Shown piece by piece: positions 44,688 through 53,174 of a stretch of DNA of 64,000 nucleotides. The stretch is from positions 999,183 through 1,063,182 of the forward strand of contig NZ_JAEPES010000001.1 of assembly GCF_016634425.1 (NCBI RefSeq), given 5' to 3'. The DNA comes from Lacisediminihabitans changchengi. GTDB lineage: Bacteria > Actinomycetota > Actinomycetes > Actinomycetales > Microbacteriaceae. The translations under genes were made by a program, and so were the position numbers. The notes under the pieces were generated by a model that saw nothing but the letters and a program-made list of their open reading frames with translations, searched no databases and was not told the DNA's origin. The stretch's first letter is position 1. Each line of letters starts with the position of its first letter.

Positions 44688-45544
44688 CACAGTTCCTTTC
44701 TGGTCGGCGGCACGATTGCCACCGGACATGGCATGTTCATGAGCAGGTCGTGGCCGACCGACCCGAGCAGCAGTGAGCTGAGGGGTGAGAGGCGACGGGT
44801 GCCGACCACGACGAGGCGAGTACCGGCGGTGGCGCGCACGGTGGTGAGCACCCCCACCGACGGGTCGCCCTCGACCAGTTGCTTCGTCACGACCACCGAG
44901 GGATGGCTATTCGCAAGCTCGGCGTGCACGGTGTCGAGCACGAGGCGGCCGGCCGCCCGGAGTTCGGCCGTCAATCGCTTGAGCTGCAGGGGATCGGCGA
45001 ATACCAGGGGTGCCACTCCCCAGACGTTCACGAGGAGCAGATCAGTGGTGAGAGCTCGTGCCATCTCGGCCGCGAAAGTGATGGCGGCGTTATCGGTGGT
45101 GTCGTCGACTCCCACGACGATCGGCCCGAGAGATTCCTTCCACGCCGCAGGCACCACGACGAGAGGACTTTCCGTCGAGTCGGCGACCTTCAGCGGAATC
45201 GTTCCGTGGATGATCCCCGAGATCACGCCGGTCTTGTCCGAGCCGACGACGAGTACCGATGCGTCCTTCGCCTGAGCGACGAGTTCGCTGACGACGCGAC
45301 CGAAGGCTCGACGGGTTTCCACGACCGTTCCGGTCGTCGCGGCTTTGGCGTCATCGAGCAGCGACTCCACTGCTCGCGCGTGGGCTTCGGTGTACTCCGC
45401 GGACATGACGCTCGCGATGTCGACGTCGACCACGCCGACGACCACCAGGCGCGCACTCAGCCGGTCCGCGATCATCCGTGCCCAGGTGAGCGCCGACGCG
45501 GATGCGACCGTTCCATCGATTCCTACGACGATCTCTGTCACCAT
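44687..45544 (-). CDS. Universal stress protein with two Usp domains (USP-A)
   Basis: 285 residues in two tandem Usp domains. The first begins TEIVVGIDGTVASASALTWA, the second PIVVGVDDTTDNAAITFAAE, each ending with a GS-x-G/TR-type ATP-binding loop (VVGSDKTG and VVGTRRLSPLSSLLLGS). Tandem-domain Usps of this kind are usual in DosR regulons. The ATG overlaps the end of the upstream Usp gene by 7 bp. A 14-bp box lies 61 bp upstream, inside that gene's 3' end. Confidence 0.92.
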   Translation of the reverse strand: MVTEIVVGIDGTVASASALTWARMIADRLSARLVVVGVVDVDIASVMSAEYTEAHARAVESLLDDAKAATTGTVVETRRAFGRVVSELVAQAKDASVLVVGSDKTGVISGIIHGTIPLKVADSTESPLVVVPAAWKESLGPIVVGVDDTTDNAAITFAAEMARALTTDLLLVNVWGVAPLVFADPLQLKRLTAELRAAGRLVLDTVHAELANSHPSVVVTKQLVEGDPSVGVLTTVRATAGTRLVVVGTRRLSPLSSLLLGSVGHDLLMNMPCPVAIVPPTRKEL

Positions 45545-46461
45545 TCGCTCCGATCCGGGCTTTCTGTCGTGCCCTCAGCATCGACCAGCAAGGCCGTGTG
45601 TCCAGGGACCAAAGACCCGCGCTGAACCGAAGTGAGCCCGTGCACCACCACAGTCGGTCCGGTGATGTTCATCAGCACGTCGTGCACCACCGGGCCGAGC
45701 AGAGTGAGGTCTGCGCCGCGGCGTCGCGTCGAGCCGAGCACCAGCAGTTCCGCGTGGGCGGCAGCGTCGATGAGCGCCTCGGCCGGCGGCCGGCGCACCG
45801 ACCGCACCCGGACATGGTGCGACACCCCGAGCGCCTTCACGCGCTCGATGGCGTGAACCGGAAGGGAGCTAGCCGAGGAAGTCATCGCTGTCACAATTGC
45901 GCTCTGGCGCCGTCGCGGCGGCGCAATCGCATGGAGGATCACCAGCGGCTCGTCGAGTTCCCGGGACTCCCGCGCAGCAAATGCCAGGGCTGCCTCCCCA
46001 CCCGCGGAATCGTCGAGTCCCACGACGATTCCGTCTCGTTGCGATGTGCTGAAACCCGGGATGATCGCCACCGGGCTCTGCGACGCTGCGGCCAGTTGCA
46101 GGCTCCGGGAGCCGAGGGCCCGCCCGTGGAAGAACCCGGTCTTGTGGGTACCGACGACCACCAGATGAGCGGAATGAGATGCATCGACCAGTTCGACGAT
46201 CGGGTCGCCGATCGTCACTCGAACCACGCACTCGACCTCCGGAGCCACGGATGATGCGAGCGCCGCCGCACCGGCGACCAACTCGAGCGCCTCGGGGTGA
46301 AGCTCAGCGAGTTGCCGCGTGCCGATGGCTCCCCAGTCGTCGTCGATGACATGGAGGATCTGCAACGGTCTGTTCTGACGCGCGGCGCGGGTCGCTGCCC
46401 AGGTGATGGCGGCATCGCCCGCACTCGATCCGTCGATGCCGACCACTATCGACTTCGCCAT
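45538..46461 (-). CDS. Universal stress protein with two Usp domains (USP-B)
   Basis: 307 residues. The first domain is KSIVVGIDGSSAGDAAITWA, the second GIVVGLDDSAGGEAALAFAA; ATP-loop segments VVGTHKTGFFHGRALGS and LVLGSTRRRGADLTLLG are near each domain end. I chose ATG 46461, which follows AAGGAGCGCCCG. It is the first gene of a four-gene minus-strand operon (USP-B, USP-A, PPOX, DUF2269-like). The divergent histidine kinase gene lies across two 14-bp boxes. Confidence 0.92.
   Translation of the reverse strand: MAKSIVVGIDGSSAGDAAITWAATRAARQNRPLQILHVIDDDWGAIGTRQLAELHPEALELVAGAAALASSVAPEVECVVRVTIGDPIVELVDASHSAHLVVVGTHKTGFFHGRALGSRSLQLAAASQSPVAIIPGFSTSQRDGIVVGLDDSAGGEAALAFAARESRELDEPLVILHAIAPPRRRQSAIVTAMTSSASSLPVHAIERVKALGVSHHVRVRSVRRPPAEALIDAAAHAELLVLGSTRRRGADLTLLGPVVHDVLMNITGPTVVVHGLTSVQRGSLVPGHTALLVDAEGTTESPDRSEW
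45605..45618. promoter_or_regulatory. DosR-like box inside USP-B 3' end
   Basis: GGGACCAAAGACCC agrees with the 14-bp motif of this island. It lies 61 bp upstream of the USP-A start but within the coding region of USP-B, so it may make an internal promoter. Confidence 0.5.
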
Positions 46462-46525
46462 CGGGCGCTCCTTGGCTGTTGGTGAGGCACTCCTGGGAGT
46501 GTGCAAGAGCGGCGGGGACGGAGTG

Positions 46526-46539
46526 AGGACAAAGGTCCC
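46526..46539. promoter_or_regulatory. DosR-like box (first of pair) between USP-B and the kinase gene
   Basis: AGGACAAAGGTCCC is a close version of the palindrome. It lies 64 bp from the USP-B start and 100 bp from the kinase start, so it can serve both directions. Confidence 0.72.
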
Positions 46540-46540
46540 A

Positions 46541-46554
46541 TGGCAAAAGGTCCC
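46541..46554. promoter_or_regulatory. DosR-like box (second of pair)
   Basis: TGGCAAAAGGTCCC, with its right half exact, lies 15 bp centre to centre from the first. Tandem spacing like this is usual where DosR binds cooperatively. Confidence 0.65.
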
Positions 46555-46639
46555 ATAGCACCGTTGCCAGCAGAGGCATACTCTGGGGTGATCAGAACTC
46601 GCTCGTCCGCCAAACCCGATGAGCGAAAGGCGCATATTC

Positions 46640-48340
46640 ATGCCAGACTCCATATCTTTCCCCGATGCGCCCCGTAGTCAGCTCGACGTTGCACTGACCG
46701 AATTGGTCGATCACGCGCGCGACGTGATGGTCACTCAGGGGAGGCTCCGCGCTCTCCTGCGCGCCAACCAGGCAGTCGTCGAACTCATGGAGTTGCCGGA
46801 GGTGCTCCGGCGTATCGTCGAGGTGGCCGTAGAGCTGGTGGATGCACGCTACGGCGCGTTGGGTGTCATAGCGCCGAACGGCGAACTTGAGCAATTCATC
46901 CATGTGGGCATGCCCGATGCCGAGGTCGCGGCGATCGGTCATCTGCCGGTAGGACACGGCCTGCTCGGTGCGCTCACCGACGACCCGCATCCGATCCGGC
47001 TGCGTCACATCGCAGACGACTCCCGATCCGCGGGATTCCCCGCACACCACCCTCCAATGGACAGCTTCCTGGGCGTTCCGATCCGCATCCGCGGCACCGT
47101 GTTCGGCAACCTCTACCTGAGCGACCATGCATCGGGCGACTTCAGCGCGGACGACGTGCAACTCGTCACTTCTCTCGCCGCAACCGCCGGCTTCGCCATC
47201 GAGAATGCCCGCCTGTATGCGGAAACCCGCAGCCGGCAGGCCTGGTCGGCTGCGTCGGCAGAGGTGACCGCATCCATGCTGTCGGCGGATGAGGAGGATC
47301 CGATGGTAATCCTCGTGGAACGTCTACTCACCCTCGCCGATGCCGACCTCGTGGTCATGACGACCCTCGCCGCCGGCGGTGACGAAATCCAGGTGAGGGC
47401 CGCAAGCGGACTCGCGGCGGCCGAGCTGGTGGGTCGTCGTTTCCCTCTCAACGAGACCATTGCCGGGCGTGCCTTCGACGGAGGCCAGCCTCTGTTGGTC
47501 AACGATGGGCCCAATCATCAGATGACCATAGCCGCTCAGCACGGTCTCGGTGCGGTGATGGCGCTGCCCCTCAGCGCGAACGGCACAGTGCAGTCCGTGG
47601 TCGTCGTCACCAAGAAACACGGCCGAGCGTCGTTTGAGAATTCGGACCTGGAGATGGCTGCGGACTTCGCTGGGCAAGCCAGCGTGGCGCTCGAGGTGAT
47701 CAAGTCCCGAACGGCGCGACAACAAATGCTGGTGCTCGAGGACCGCGGACGCATCGCGCGGGACCTCCACGACCACGTCATCCAACAGCTCTTCGGCACG
47801 GGGCTGCTGTTGCAGAGCATAGCCGGCGCGCTCCCGCCGCCCGCCTCCGTCCAGATCCTAGAGTCGGTGAACAACATCGACAGGGCTATCGCGCAGATCC
47901 GCACGGCGATCTTCGCCCTCTCCACCCCCAGTAGCGGCGGGAGCATCACGGTTCGCCATCGTTTTATCGACCTCGTGACCGAGATGACGACATCCCTGGG
48001 CCGCACTCCCACTCTCGAGTTCGGCGGGCCGGTCGACCTCGTGATCACGGACTCGCTTGCAGACGATGTGCTCGCCGTAGCACGGGAAGCACTCACCAAT
48101 ATCGCGCGGCACGCTGAGGCGCAGTCTGCCAGCATCCGGCTCGTTGCCGACGGTGCAGGACTCGAACTGAGCATCGATGACGATGGACACGGTCTCCGCG
48201 ACTCGACCCGCAGGAGCGGGCTCGCGAATCTTGAAGTGCGGGCCACGTCGCGAGGCGGAACATCGACCGTCGAGAGCAGCTCGGCTGGCACGCAACTCCG
48301 CTGGCGTGTGCCCACTGCGCAACCGACAGGGCGAACATGA
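46640..48340 (+). CDS. devS: GAF-domain sensor histidine kinase, DevS/DosS-like
   Basis: 566 residues. Two GAF domains (about 60-200 and 215-360) are followed by a HisKA_3 dimerisation segment, RGRIARDLHDHVIQQLFGTG with the phospho-acceptor H377, and a HATPase region with REALTNIARHAEA, DDDGHG and SGLANL. The N-terminal GAF contains FPAHHPPMDSFLGVPIRI; H137 aligns with the heme-ligand His of mycobacterial DosS as I recall it. A heme-based oxygen or redox sensor is thus likely. GAAAGG precedes the ATG at 46640; 46619 is an alternative. It overlaps devR by ATGA. Confidence 0.9.
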   Translation: MPDSISFPDAPRSQLDVALTELVDHARDVMVTQGRLRALLRANQAVVELMELPEVLRRIVEVAVELVDARYGALGVIAPNGELEQFIHVGMPDAEVAAIGHLPVGHGLLGALTDDPHPIRLRHIADDSRSAGFPAHHPPMDSFLGVPIRIRGTVFGNLYLSDHASGDFSADDVQLVTSLAATAGFAIENARLYAETRSRQAWSAASAEVTASMLSADEEDPMVILVERLLTLADADLVVMTTLAAGGDEIQVRAASGLAAAELVGRRFPLNETIAGRAFDGGQPLLVNDGPNHQMTIAAQHGLGAVMALPLSANGTVQSVVVVTKKHGRASFENSDLEMAADFAGQASVALEVIKSRTARQQMLVLEDRGRIARDLHDHVIQQLFGTGLLLQSIAGALPPPASVQILESVNNIDRAIAQIRTAIFALSTPSSGGSITVRHRFIDLVTEMTTSLGRTPTLEFGGPVDLVITDSLADDVLAVAREALTNIARHAEAQSASIRLVADGAGLELSIDDDGHGLRDSTRRSGLANLEVRATSRGGTSTVESSSAGTQLRWRVPTAQPTGRT

Positions 48341-48987
48341 CAGAGACCATCCGCGTATTCCTGCTCGACGACCATGAGATCGTGCGCCGAGGAATCGCCG
48401 ACCTGCTGAACGCGGAGACCGACATCGAGGTCGTGGGCGAGGCATCGACCGCAGCCCAGGCGCTCGGTCGGGTGACCGCGACGATGCCCACGGTCGCGCT
48501 GTTAGACGTCCGGCTGCCCGATGGGAGCGGCATCGACGTGTGCCGAGACATCCGCTCTACCCACCCGGAAATCCGCTGCCTGATCCTCACCGGCTACGAC
48601 GACGACGAGGCGATCGGGGCGGCTGTTCTCGCCGGCGCCGCCGGCTACGTGCTGAAGGATGTCCGCGGCTCACGCATCCTCGAGGCGATCCGCATGGTGG
48701 CGGCAGGCACCTCACTCATCGACCCCGCGCTGAGTCGCCGCGTGGTCGAGAAGATCGCGGCGGACACCGCCGACGACCCCCGCCTGGGATCCCTCGGTCT
48801 GCGCGAAAGTCAGATCCTCAGCCTCATCGCCGACGGGCTGACCAACCGTCAGATCGGTGTCGAACTCGGGCTCGCAGAGAAGACCATCAAGAACTACGTC
48901 TCCGGACTCCTGGCAAAACTCGGGCTGCAACGCAGAACACAGGCGGCGATCCTCCGGCTGGGACAACGCCCGACCGGTGACGCGTAA
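48337..48987 (+). CDS. devR: NarL/LuxR-type response regulator, DevR/DosR-like
   Basis: 216 residues. The receiver has DD at 11-12, phospho-acceptor D57 in LLDVRLPDG and K107 in GYVLKDV. The C-terminal HTH is LRESQILSLIADGLTNRQIG and LAEKTIKNYVSGLLAKLGLQ, the LuxR family DNA-binding part. It overlaps the kinase gene (ATGA), forming a two-component pair. I infer that it binds the 14-bp palindromes around it. The receiver plus KNYVSGLLAKLG pattern is like DosR. Confidence 0.92.
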   Translation: MTETIRVFLLDDHEIVRRGIADLLNAETDIEVVGEASTAAQALGRVTATMPTVALLDVRLPDGSGIDVCRDIRSTHPEIRCLILTGYDDDEAIGAAVLAGAAGYVLKDVRGSRILEAIRMVAAGTSLIDPALSRRVVEKIAADTADDPRLGSLGLRESQILSLIADGLTNRQIGVELGLAEKTIKNYVSGLLAKLGLQRRTQAAILRLGQRPTGDA

Positions 48988-49025
48988 CGGAGCGTCGACT
49001 AGAGCTGCGGTCGACCGGCACGGAC

Positions 49026-49039
49026 GGGACCAAGGTCAC
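49026..49039. promoter_or_regulatory. DosR-like box upstream of the second PPOX gene
   Basis: GGGACCAAGGTCAC fits the motif except for one base at the right half. It lies about 100 bp before the start of the PPOX-like gene at 49138 and past the devR stop. Confidence 0.72.
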
Positions 49040-49137
49040 TGCCGTCCTCCGCCAGCGACGGTAGCGTCCTGCACGGGATCCACTCTGGCGCGGGAACGCT
49101 GGACAACCCGGATCCGCACTGTGACAGAGAGGTCATC

Positions 49138-49584
49138 ATGAGCGCGCACCACGCAGCATCCGTCCCCACATCCGTCAACCCGATCGTCACCCTCGACACG
49201 GAGGAGTGCTGGTCACTGCTGGCCTCGGCGGCCCTGGGGAGGCTTGCCGTGTCGGTCGCGGACTCGCCGGATATCTTTCCCATCAATTACTACGCTGACG
49301 GCTCGAGCGTGTTGATCCGCACCGCGCAGGGGAGCAAGCTGCTCGAACTCACGATCAACTCGCGGGTTGCATTCGAAGTCGACTCCTTCACCGCAACCGA
49401 TGGTTGGAGTGTGGTCGTCAAGGGAACGGCAGTGGCACTGGAGAAGCAGAAGGACATTTTCGCGGCGGATGACACGCCACTGACGCCCTGGATTCCCACG
49501 GAGAAAGAGGTGTACGTGCGCATCACACCGAGCGAGATCACCGGACGCCGCTTCGTTTTCGGGCCGGAACCGGACCGCCCCTGA
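49138..49584 (+). CDS. PPOX-like flavin-binding protein (second)
   Basis: 148 residues. TLDTEECWSLLASAALGRLA and DIFPINYYADGSSVLIRTAQ, then VAFEVDSFTATDGWSVVVKG, repeat the layout of the protein at 44244, with which it is clearly paralogous. The ATG at 49138 follows GAGAGGTCATC. The tail VYVRITPSEITGRRFVFGPE matches its paralogue's YIRIQPLSVTGRRFR. A DosR-like box lies upstream. Confidence 0.85.
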   Translation: MSAHHAASVPTSVNPIVTLDTEECWSLLASAALGRLAVSVADSPDIFPINYYADGSSVLIRTAQGSKLLELTINSRVAFEVDSFTATDGWSVVVKGTAVALEKQKDIFAADDTPLTPWIPTEKEVYVRITPSEITGRRFVFGPEPDRP

Positions 49585-49595
49585 ACGCCCCCGGA

Positions 49596-50090
49596 TTACG
49601 TCCGTGTCGCCGGGACACACTCCCAGGTGATGGCGACCGGACGGCGCCGTCGGTACAGCTCGCCAAGATCCTGGTGCGCGTAGCGGACGAACCCCAGGGC
49701 GTCATCCGAGGTGCCGGGACCGTCGCTGACGAATGCGTGGTCACCCGTGACCAAGATCACCACAACAGAGATGCTCCACTCGCGCAGCCAGTCCCCACGA
49801 TGAACCTGCCGAAGCGCCCCAGGCGTGGTTGTGCGCTCGACCTCGGCGAGCGCGCGCTGCGCCGATTCGTCGAGGTCTGCAAGGCAGAGAAGCGCGACCG
49901 TATTTCCCCGGTCGAGAGCACCCGTGACATGGCGGATGAGAATCGACTCCGGGCACCCGGGCGCGGCGGTGATCAGAATCTCGCGGGGCTCTGGAGTGTC
50001 GAACAGGAGGGAGCGTAATGACGGCATCGGCGCCATCGACCGCCCGGTGGTCGGCTGAGTGGCGGGCATCCGGATGCTTCGTGTGAGCAT
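49596..50090 (-). CDS. Uncharacterised protein in the DosR-like island
   Basis: 164 residues, with SLLFDTPEPREILITAAPGC, IRHVTGALDRGNTVALLCLA and WLREWSISVVVILVTGDHAF. I recognise no family, and no catalytic motif is clear. It follows the universal stress protein at 50107 by 16 bp on the same strand, so it belongs in the same transcript. The start is uncertain: ATG 50090 is the earliest, 50069 is another. Confidence 0.55.
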   Translation of the reverse strand: MLTRSIRMPATQPTTGRSMAPMPSLRSLLFDTPEPREILITAAPGCPESILIRHVTGALDRGNTVALLCLADLDESAQRALAEVERTTTPGALRQVHRGDWLREWSISVVVILVTGDHAFVSDGPGTSDDALGFVRYAHQDLGELYRRRRPVAITWECVPATRT

Positions 50091-50106
50091 GAACGTGCGG
50101 TCTGGC

Positions 50107-50571
50107 TCAGCGTGCCGTGGTGGCGACGTCCGCCCAGATACCCCGGGTGTCCTGGCGATCGTTCTGGTGAACGATCATGACCGGGCACTTGGCCCGCACG
50201 GCGCAGTACGTGCTGGTGGAGCCGAGGAGGAATCGCAGGGCGACGTTGTGCCCGCGACTTCCGACCACGAGCAGAACGGCCTTCTCGCTCGCACGCACCA
50301 TCGCCTCACCGGGCCTGCCGAGTTCGACGACAATCGAAACCCAGTCGGGCACGGTGTCACCGAACACTGCCTGCACCGCGTATTGCGCGGAACATTCCGC
50401 TTCGCGCTCGGGATCAAACACCCCGCTCACGTCTTGAAAGGCCACGTATTCCCACGCACTGACGATGCGGAGTTCGGCGTTCGCCATGCGGGCGAACCCC
50501 GCGGCGTCGCGCAACGCCTCGATCGACGTCTCCGATCCGTCAACACCGACGACGACGATCTTCTTGTCCAT
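50107..50571 (-). CDS. Single-domain universal stress protein (USP-C)
   Basis: 154 residues. KKIVVVGVDGSETSIEALRD is the N-terminal strand and Asp, and LLVVGSRGHNVALRFLLGS is the ATP-binding loop; STYCAVRAKCPVMIV ends it. It starts at ATG 50571 and is the first gene of a two-gene operon with the uncharacterised 49596 gene. Two boxes lie upstream, shared with the P-type ATPase gene. Confidence 0.93.
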   Translation of the reverse strand: MDKKIVVVGVDGSETSIEALRDAAGFARMANAELRIVSAWEYVAFQDVSGVFDPEREAECSAQYAVQAVFGDTVPDWVSIVVELGRPGEAMVRASEKAVLLVVGSRGHNVALRFLLGSTSTYCAVRAKCPVMIVHQNDRQDTRGIWADVATTAR

Positions 50572-50648
50572 GGACGTGCTCCTCGCTGCTCCGGCCTACC
50601 CGGCGGGTGACGCTGTCGCAAGGGTGGCCCTCCCCGGTCCCCGGTACA

Positions 50649-50662
50649 GGGACCAAGGGCCC
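50649..50662. promoter_or_regulatory. DosR-like box (first of pair) between USP-C and the P-type ATPase gene
   Basis: GGGACCAAGGGCCC lies 78 bp from the USP-C start. It is a strong match to the island consensus and pairs with a second site 26 bp away. Confidence 0.8.
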
Positions 50663-50674
50663 ATAGATGTCTAT

Positions 50675-50688
50675 GGGACCTTCGACCC
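50675..50688. promoter_or_regulatory. DosR-like box (second of pair), close to the ATPase start
   Basis: GGGACCTTCGACCC lies 34 bp before the P-type ATPase start. The same 14-mer recurs exactly at 54239. Confidence 0.82.
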
Positions 50689-50721
50689 GGCGCCTCCCGG
50701 CGCGGCCGCCGAAGGTGAGGC

Positions 50722-52638
50722 ATGAGCGTCGTGAAACTGAGGCCAGCGTCGAAGACCATCCGGCCACATCAGCGAGCGCGGGCGGGCGCCCTGCGGCTTG
50801 CGCGTCGTTATGCGCTTCTGATCGGCACCATGGTGATCGGCGTGCTCGGCGGGATCCTCGCCGTCACCGGTCTCGAGCAAGGACTCCCCTGGTTGTTCGG
50901 TGGGTACTGCACGATCGTCGGCGTGGGCGAAGCCGTCATCATGGTGCGCCAGATGATGGCGAGAGTCTTCGGCATCGACATCCTGGCCGTTCTCGCGATC
51001 GGATCGACGGTCGCGGTCGGTGAGTACGTCGCGAGCCTCATCATCGTGGTGATGCTTGCGGGAGGTCGCGCGCTCGAAGACTTCGCTGAGGGGAGAGCGG
51101 AAGCCGAGCTGAGCGCACTTCTGGATCGCGAACCGCGCATAGCTCACCTGCTGACCGGCGACGATGAGATCGCCGATGTCGATGTAGGAGCGGTCGCAGT
51201 CGGTGACCGCATCGTCGTGAGGTCGGGCGAAATGGTGCCCGTCGACGCGACACTGGAGTCCGAAGACGCCGCCTTCGATCTGTCGTCAGTCTCCGGCGAG
51301 AGCATGCCCGTCACGACCCACCGCGGTGAGATCGTCTACAGCGGTGCTATCAACGGCAGCACGGTGAGCACGCTTCGAACGATCGCCACCGCCGCCGACA
51401 GCCAGTATCAGGGCATCGTCGCCCTGGTGCGCCGGGCAGCAGAGAACAAGGCTCCCGTGGTGCGGCTGGCCGATCGATACGCACTGCCGTTCACGGCTGT
51501 TGCCGTCGTCATTGCGGCCGTCGCGTGGATGATCTCCGGCGATCCGAAACGAGCCGCTGAGGTGCTCGTCCTCGCCACTCCATGTCCCCTCGTGCTCGCG
51601 GCGCCGGTCGCCTTCATCGGAGGAATGAGCCGGTCGGCCCGCGTAGGAATCGTCATGAAAGGCGGCGCGGTGCTCGAACTCCTTGCCCGGGCGCGTACCG
51701 TCGTGTTCGACAAGACCGGCACGCTCACTACCGGCACGCCGACAATCGTCAGGATCCGCCCGGAATCGGGACTGGATGCAACACAGCTCCTGCGACTAGC
51801 GGCGTCCGCCGAGCAGTACTCCTCCCATGTGCTGGCGGCATCGATAGCTCGGGCAGCACAGCTGGCGAAACTGACGTTGCTTCCCGCCGAGGGAGCGGTG
51901 GAGAAGGAGGCCAGGGGAGTGGATGCCCGGGTCGACGGTCGGCTGGTCTCCGTGGGAAGTCGGGACTTCATCGCCACCCGCTGCACCGCCGCGCCGTCGA
52001 CGCCCATTTCGGGAGGAGAGCTTGCCATCTACGTTGCCATCGATGGTCGTTTCGGCGGGGCGATCGTGGCAACGGACCCCGTTCGCGCGAACGCCCGCGA
52101 CACCATTGCACGTCTCGCGGCGTTCGAGGGCATCGGTTCCATCCGAATGCTCACGGGGGACTCGGATTCGACCGCCGAGCATGTTGCGGGCGAGGTGGGC
52201 ATCAGCGATCTCCGGGCGCGCTGCCTTCCCGCCGACAAGGTCGAGGCCGTGCGTGCGATAGACGATCGCCCCGTCATCATGGTCGGCGACGGTGTCAACG
52301 ATGCGCCGGTACTCGCGGCGGCCGACGTCGGCATCGCAATGGGCGCGCGCGGCGCGTCGGCGGCCAGCGAATCCGCGTCCGCCGTACTCCTCCTCGACGA
52401 CATCTCCCTGGTGGTGTCGGCGATCGTCATCGGCAGACGCTCGGTTCGCATCGCCCTGCAGAGCATCTGGATCGGTATCGGCCTGAGCGTGGGTCTGATG
52501 ATCATCGCGGCCTTCGGATTCATCCCCGCGGTGGTCGGCGCAGCCCTTCAAGAGGTAGTCGATCTCGCGACTATTCTCAACGCGTTGCGAACGGTGCGTG
52601 TCCCACGAGCGACGCCGTCCGCGAAGCTCAGTTCCTGA
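50722..52638 (+). CDS. P1B-type metal-translocating ATPase with TPC motif
   Basis: 638 residues. The membrane metal motif is T286-P-C-P in LATPCPLVLAAP, not CPC. D330 is the phospho-acceptor in VFDKTGTLT, with SGESMPVTTHRGE (actuator) and MVGDGVNDAPVLAAADVGIA (hinge). There is no N-terminal heavy-metal-binding domain. In the nucleotide domain the usual HP dipeptide is H369-V370 (YSSHVLAAS). TPC pumps are poorly known; some relate to nickel or iron. Start ATG 50722 follows GAAGGTGAGGC. It overlaps the converging USP-D by 11 bp. Confidence 0.92.
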   Translation: MSVVKLRPASKTIRPHQRARAGALRLARRYALLIGTMVIGVLGGILAVTGLEQGLPWLFGGYCTIVGVGEAVIMVRQMMARVFGIDILAVLAIGSTVAVGEYVASLIIVVMLAGGRALEDFAEGRAEAELSALLDREPRIAHLLTGDDEIADVDVGAVAVGDRIVVRSGEMVPVDATLESEDAAFDLSSVSGESMPVTTHRGEIVYSGAINGSTVSTLRTIATAADSQYQGIVALVRRAAENKAPVVRLADRYALPFTAVAVVIAAVAWMISGDPKRAAEVLVLATPCPLVLAAPVAFIGGMSRSARVGIVMKGGAVLELLARARTVVFDKTGTLTTGTPTIVRIRPESGLDATQLLRLAASAEQYSSHVLAASIARAAQLAKLTLLPAEGAVEKEARGVDARVDGRLVSVGSRDFIATRCTAAPSTPISGGELAIYVAIDGRFGGAIVATDPVRANARDTIARLAAFEGIGSIRMLTGDSDSTAEHVAGEVGISDLRARCLPADKVEAVRAIDDRPVIMVGDGVNDAPVLAAADVGIAMGARGASAASESASAVLLLDDISLVVSAIVIGRRSVRIALQSIWIGIGLSVGLMIIAAFGFIPAVVGAALQEVVDLATILNALRTVRVPRATPSAKLSS

Positions 52639-53092
52639 CTGGTGGGTGGAAGACCAGCACGGGGCAGTGGGCGCGCTGGGCGCAGGGCGAACTCACCGAG
52701 CCGAGCAGCACCGACGACACGCTCCCCAACCCCCGGCTCCCGACGACTAAGAGCTCGGCTCCGGCGGACTGGCCGATCAGCACATCGGCCGGCTCGCCTT
52801 CCAGGGCGGCAGTACCGAACTGCACTTTTGGATCGGTGCCCAACGCACTGAAAACGAAGTCGTCGATCGTCTTCTGCGCGGCCACCTGTGGCTCTGAATC
52901 CAGAGAAATCGACACCATGCCGATCGGCGGCAGGCCGAACCCGCCGGAGCGGTAGTGCCACACCGACACGATCCGCAGAGGAAGGCCCATCGCGATGGCC
53001 ACGCGTTTTGCGTAGCGAAGTGCTTCCAACGAATGCAACGAACCATCGATCCCGACGAGAATCGGCTTCACTGACGTCTCTGAGGTACCCAT
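52628..53092 (-). CDS. Single-domain universal stress protein (USP-D)
   Basis: 154 residues. KPILVGIDGSLHSLEALRYA begins it; LLVVGSRGLGSVSSVLLGSV is the ATP loop and AHCPVLVFHPP the end. The start ATG 53092 lies 34 bp from a 14-bp box, which it shares with the divergent alcohol dehydrogenase. Its 3' end overlaps the last codons of the P-type ATPase by 11 bp. Confidence 0.93.
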   Translation of the reverse strand: MGTSETSVKPILVGIDGSLHSLEALRYAKRVAIAMGLPLRIVSVWHYRSGGFGLPPIGMVSISLDSEPQVAAQKTIDDFVFSALGTDPKVQFGTAALEGEPADVLIGQSAGAELLVVGSRGLGSVSSVLLGSVSSPCAQRAHCPVLVFHPPVRN

Positions 53093-53125
53093 GGGTCCAC
53101 GATGCGCGCTCGTGTCCAGCCGAGG

Positions 53126-53139
53126 CGGGACCTACGTCC
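53126..53139. promoter_or_regulatory. DosR-like box between USP-D and the alcohol dehydrogenase
   Basis: GGGACCTACGTCCC is an almost perfect palindrome located 34 bp from USP-D and 36 bp from the dehydrogenase start, so it is placed symmetrically between the divergent genes. Confidence 0.85.
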
Positions 53140-53174
53140 CAGAGAATGCCGGCCCTCGCGCACAGACTCGTCAG

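Noticed and set aside
49605-49635. GGGACACACTCCC as a tenth DosR-like box
   Set aside because: It lacks the GGGACC half and symmetry of the other sites and lies in the coding end of 49596.
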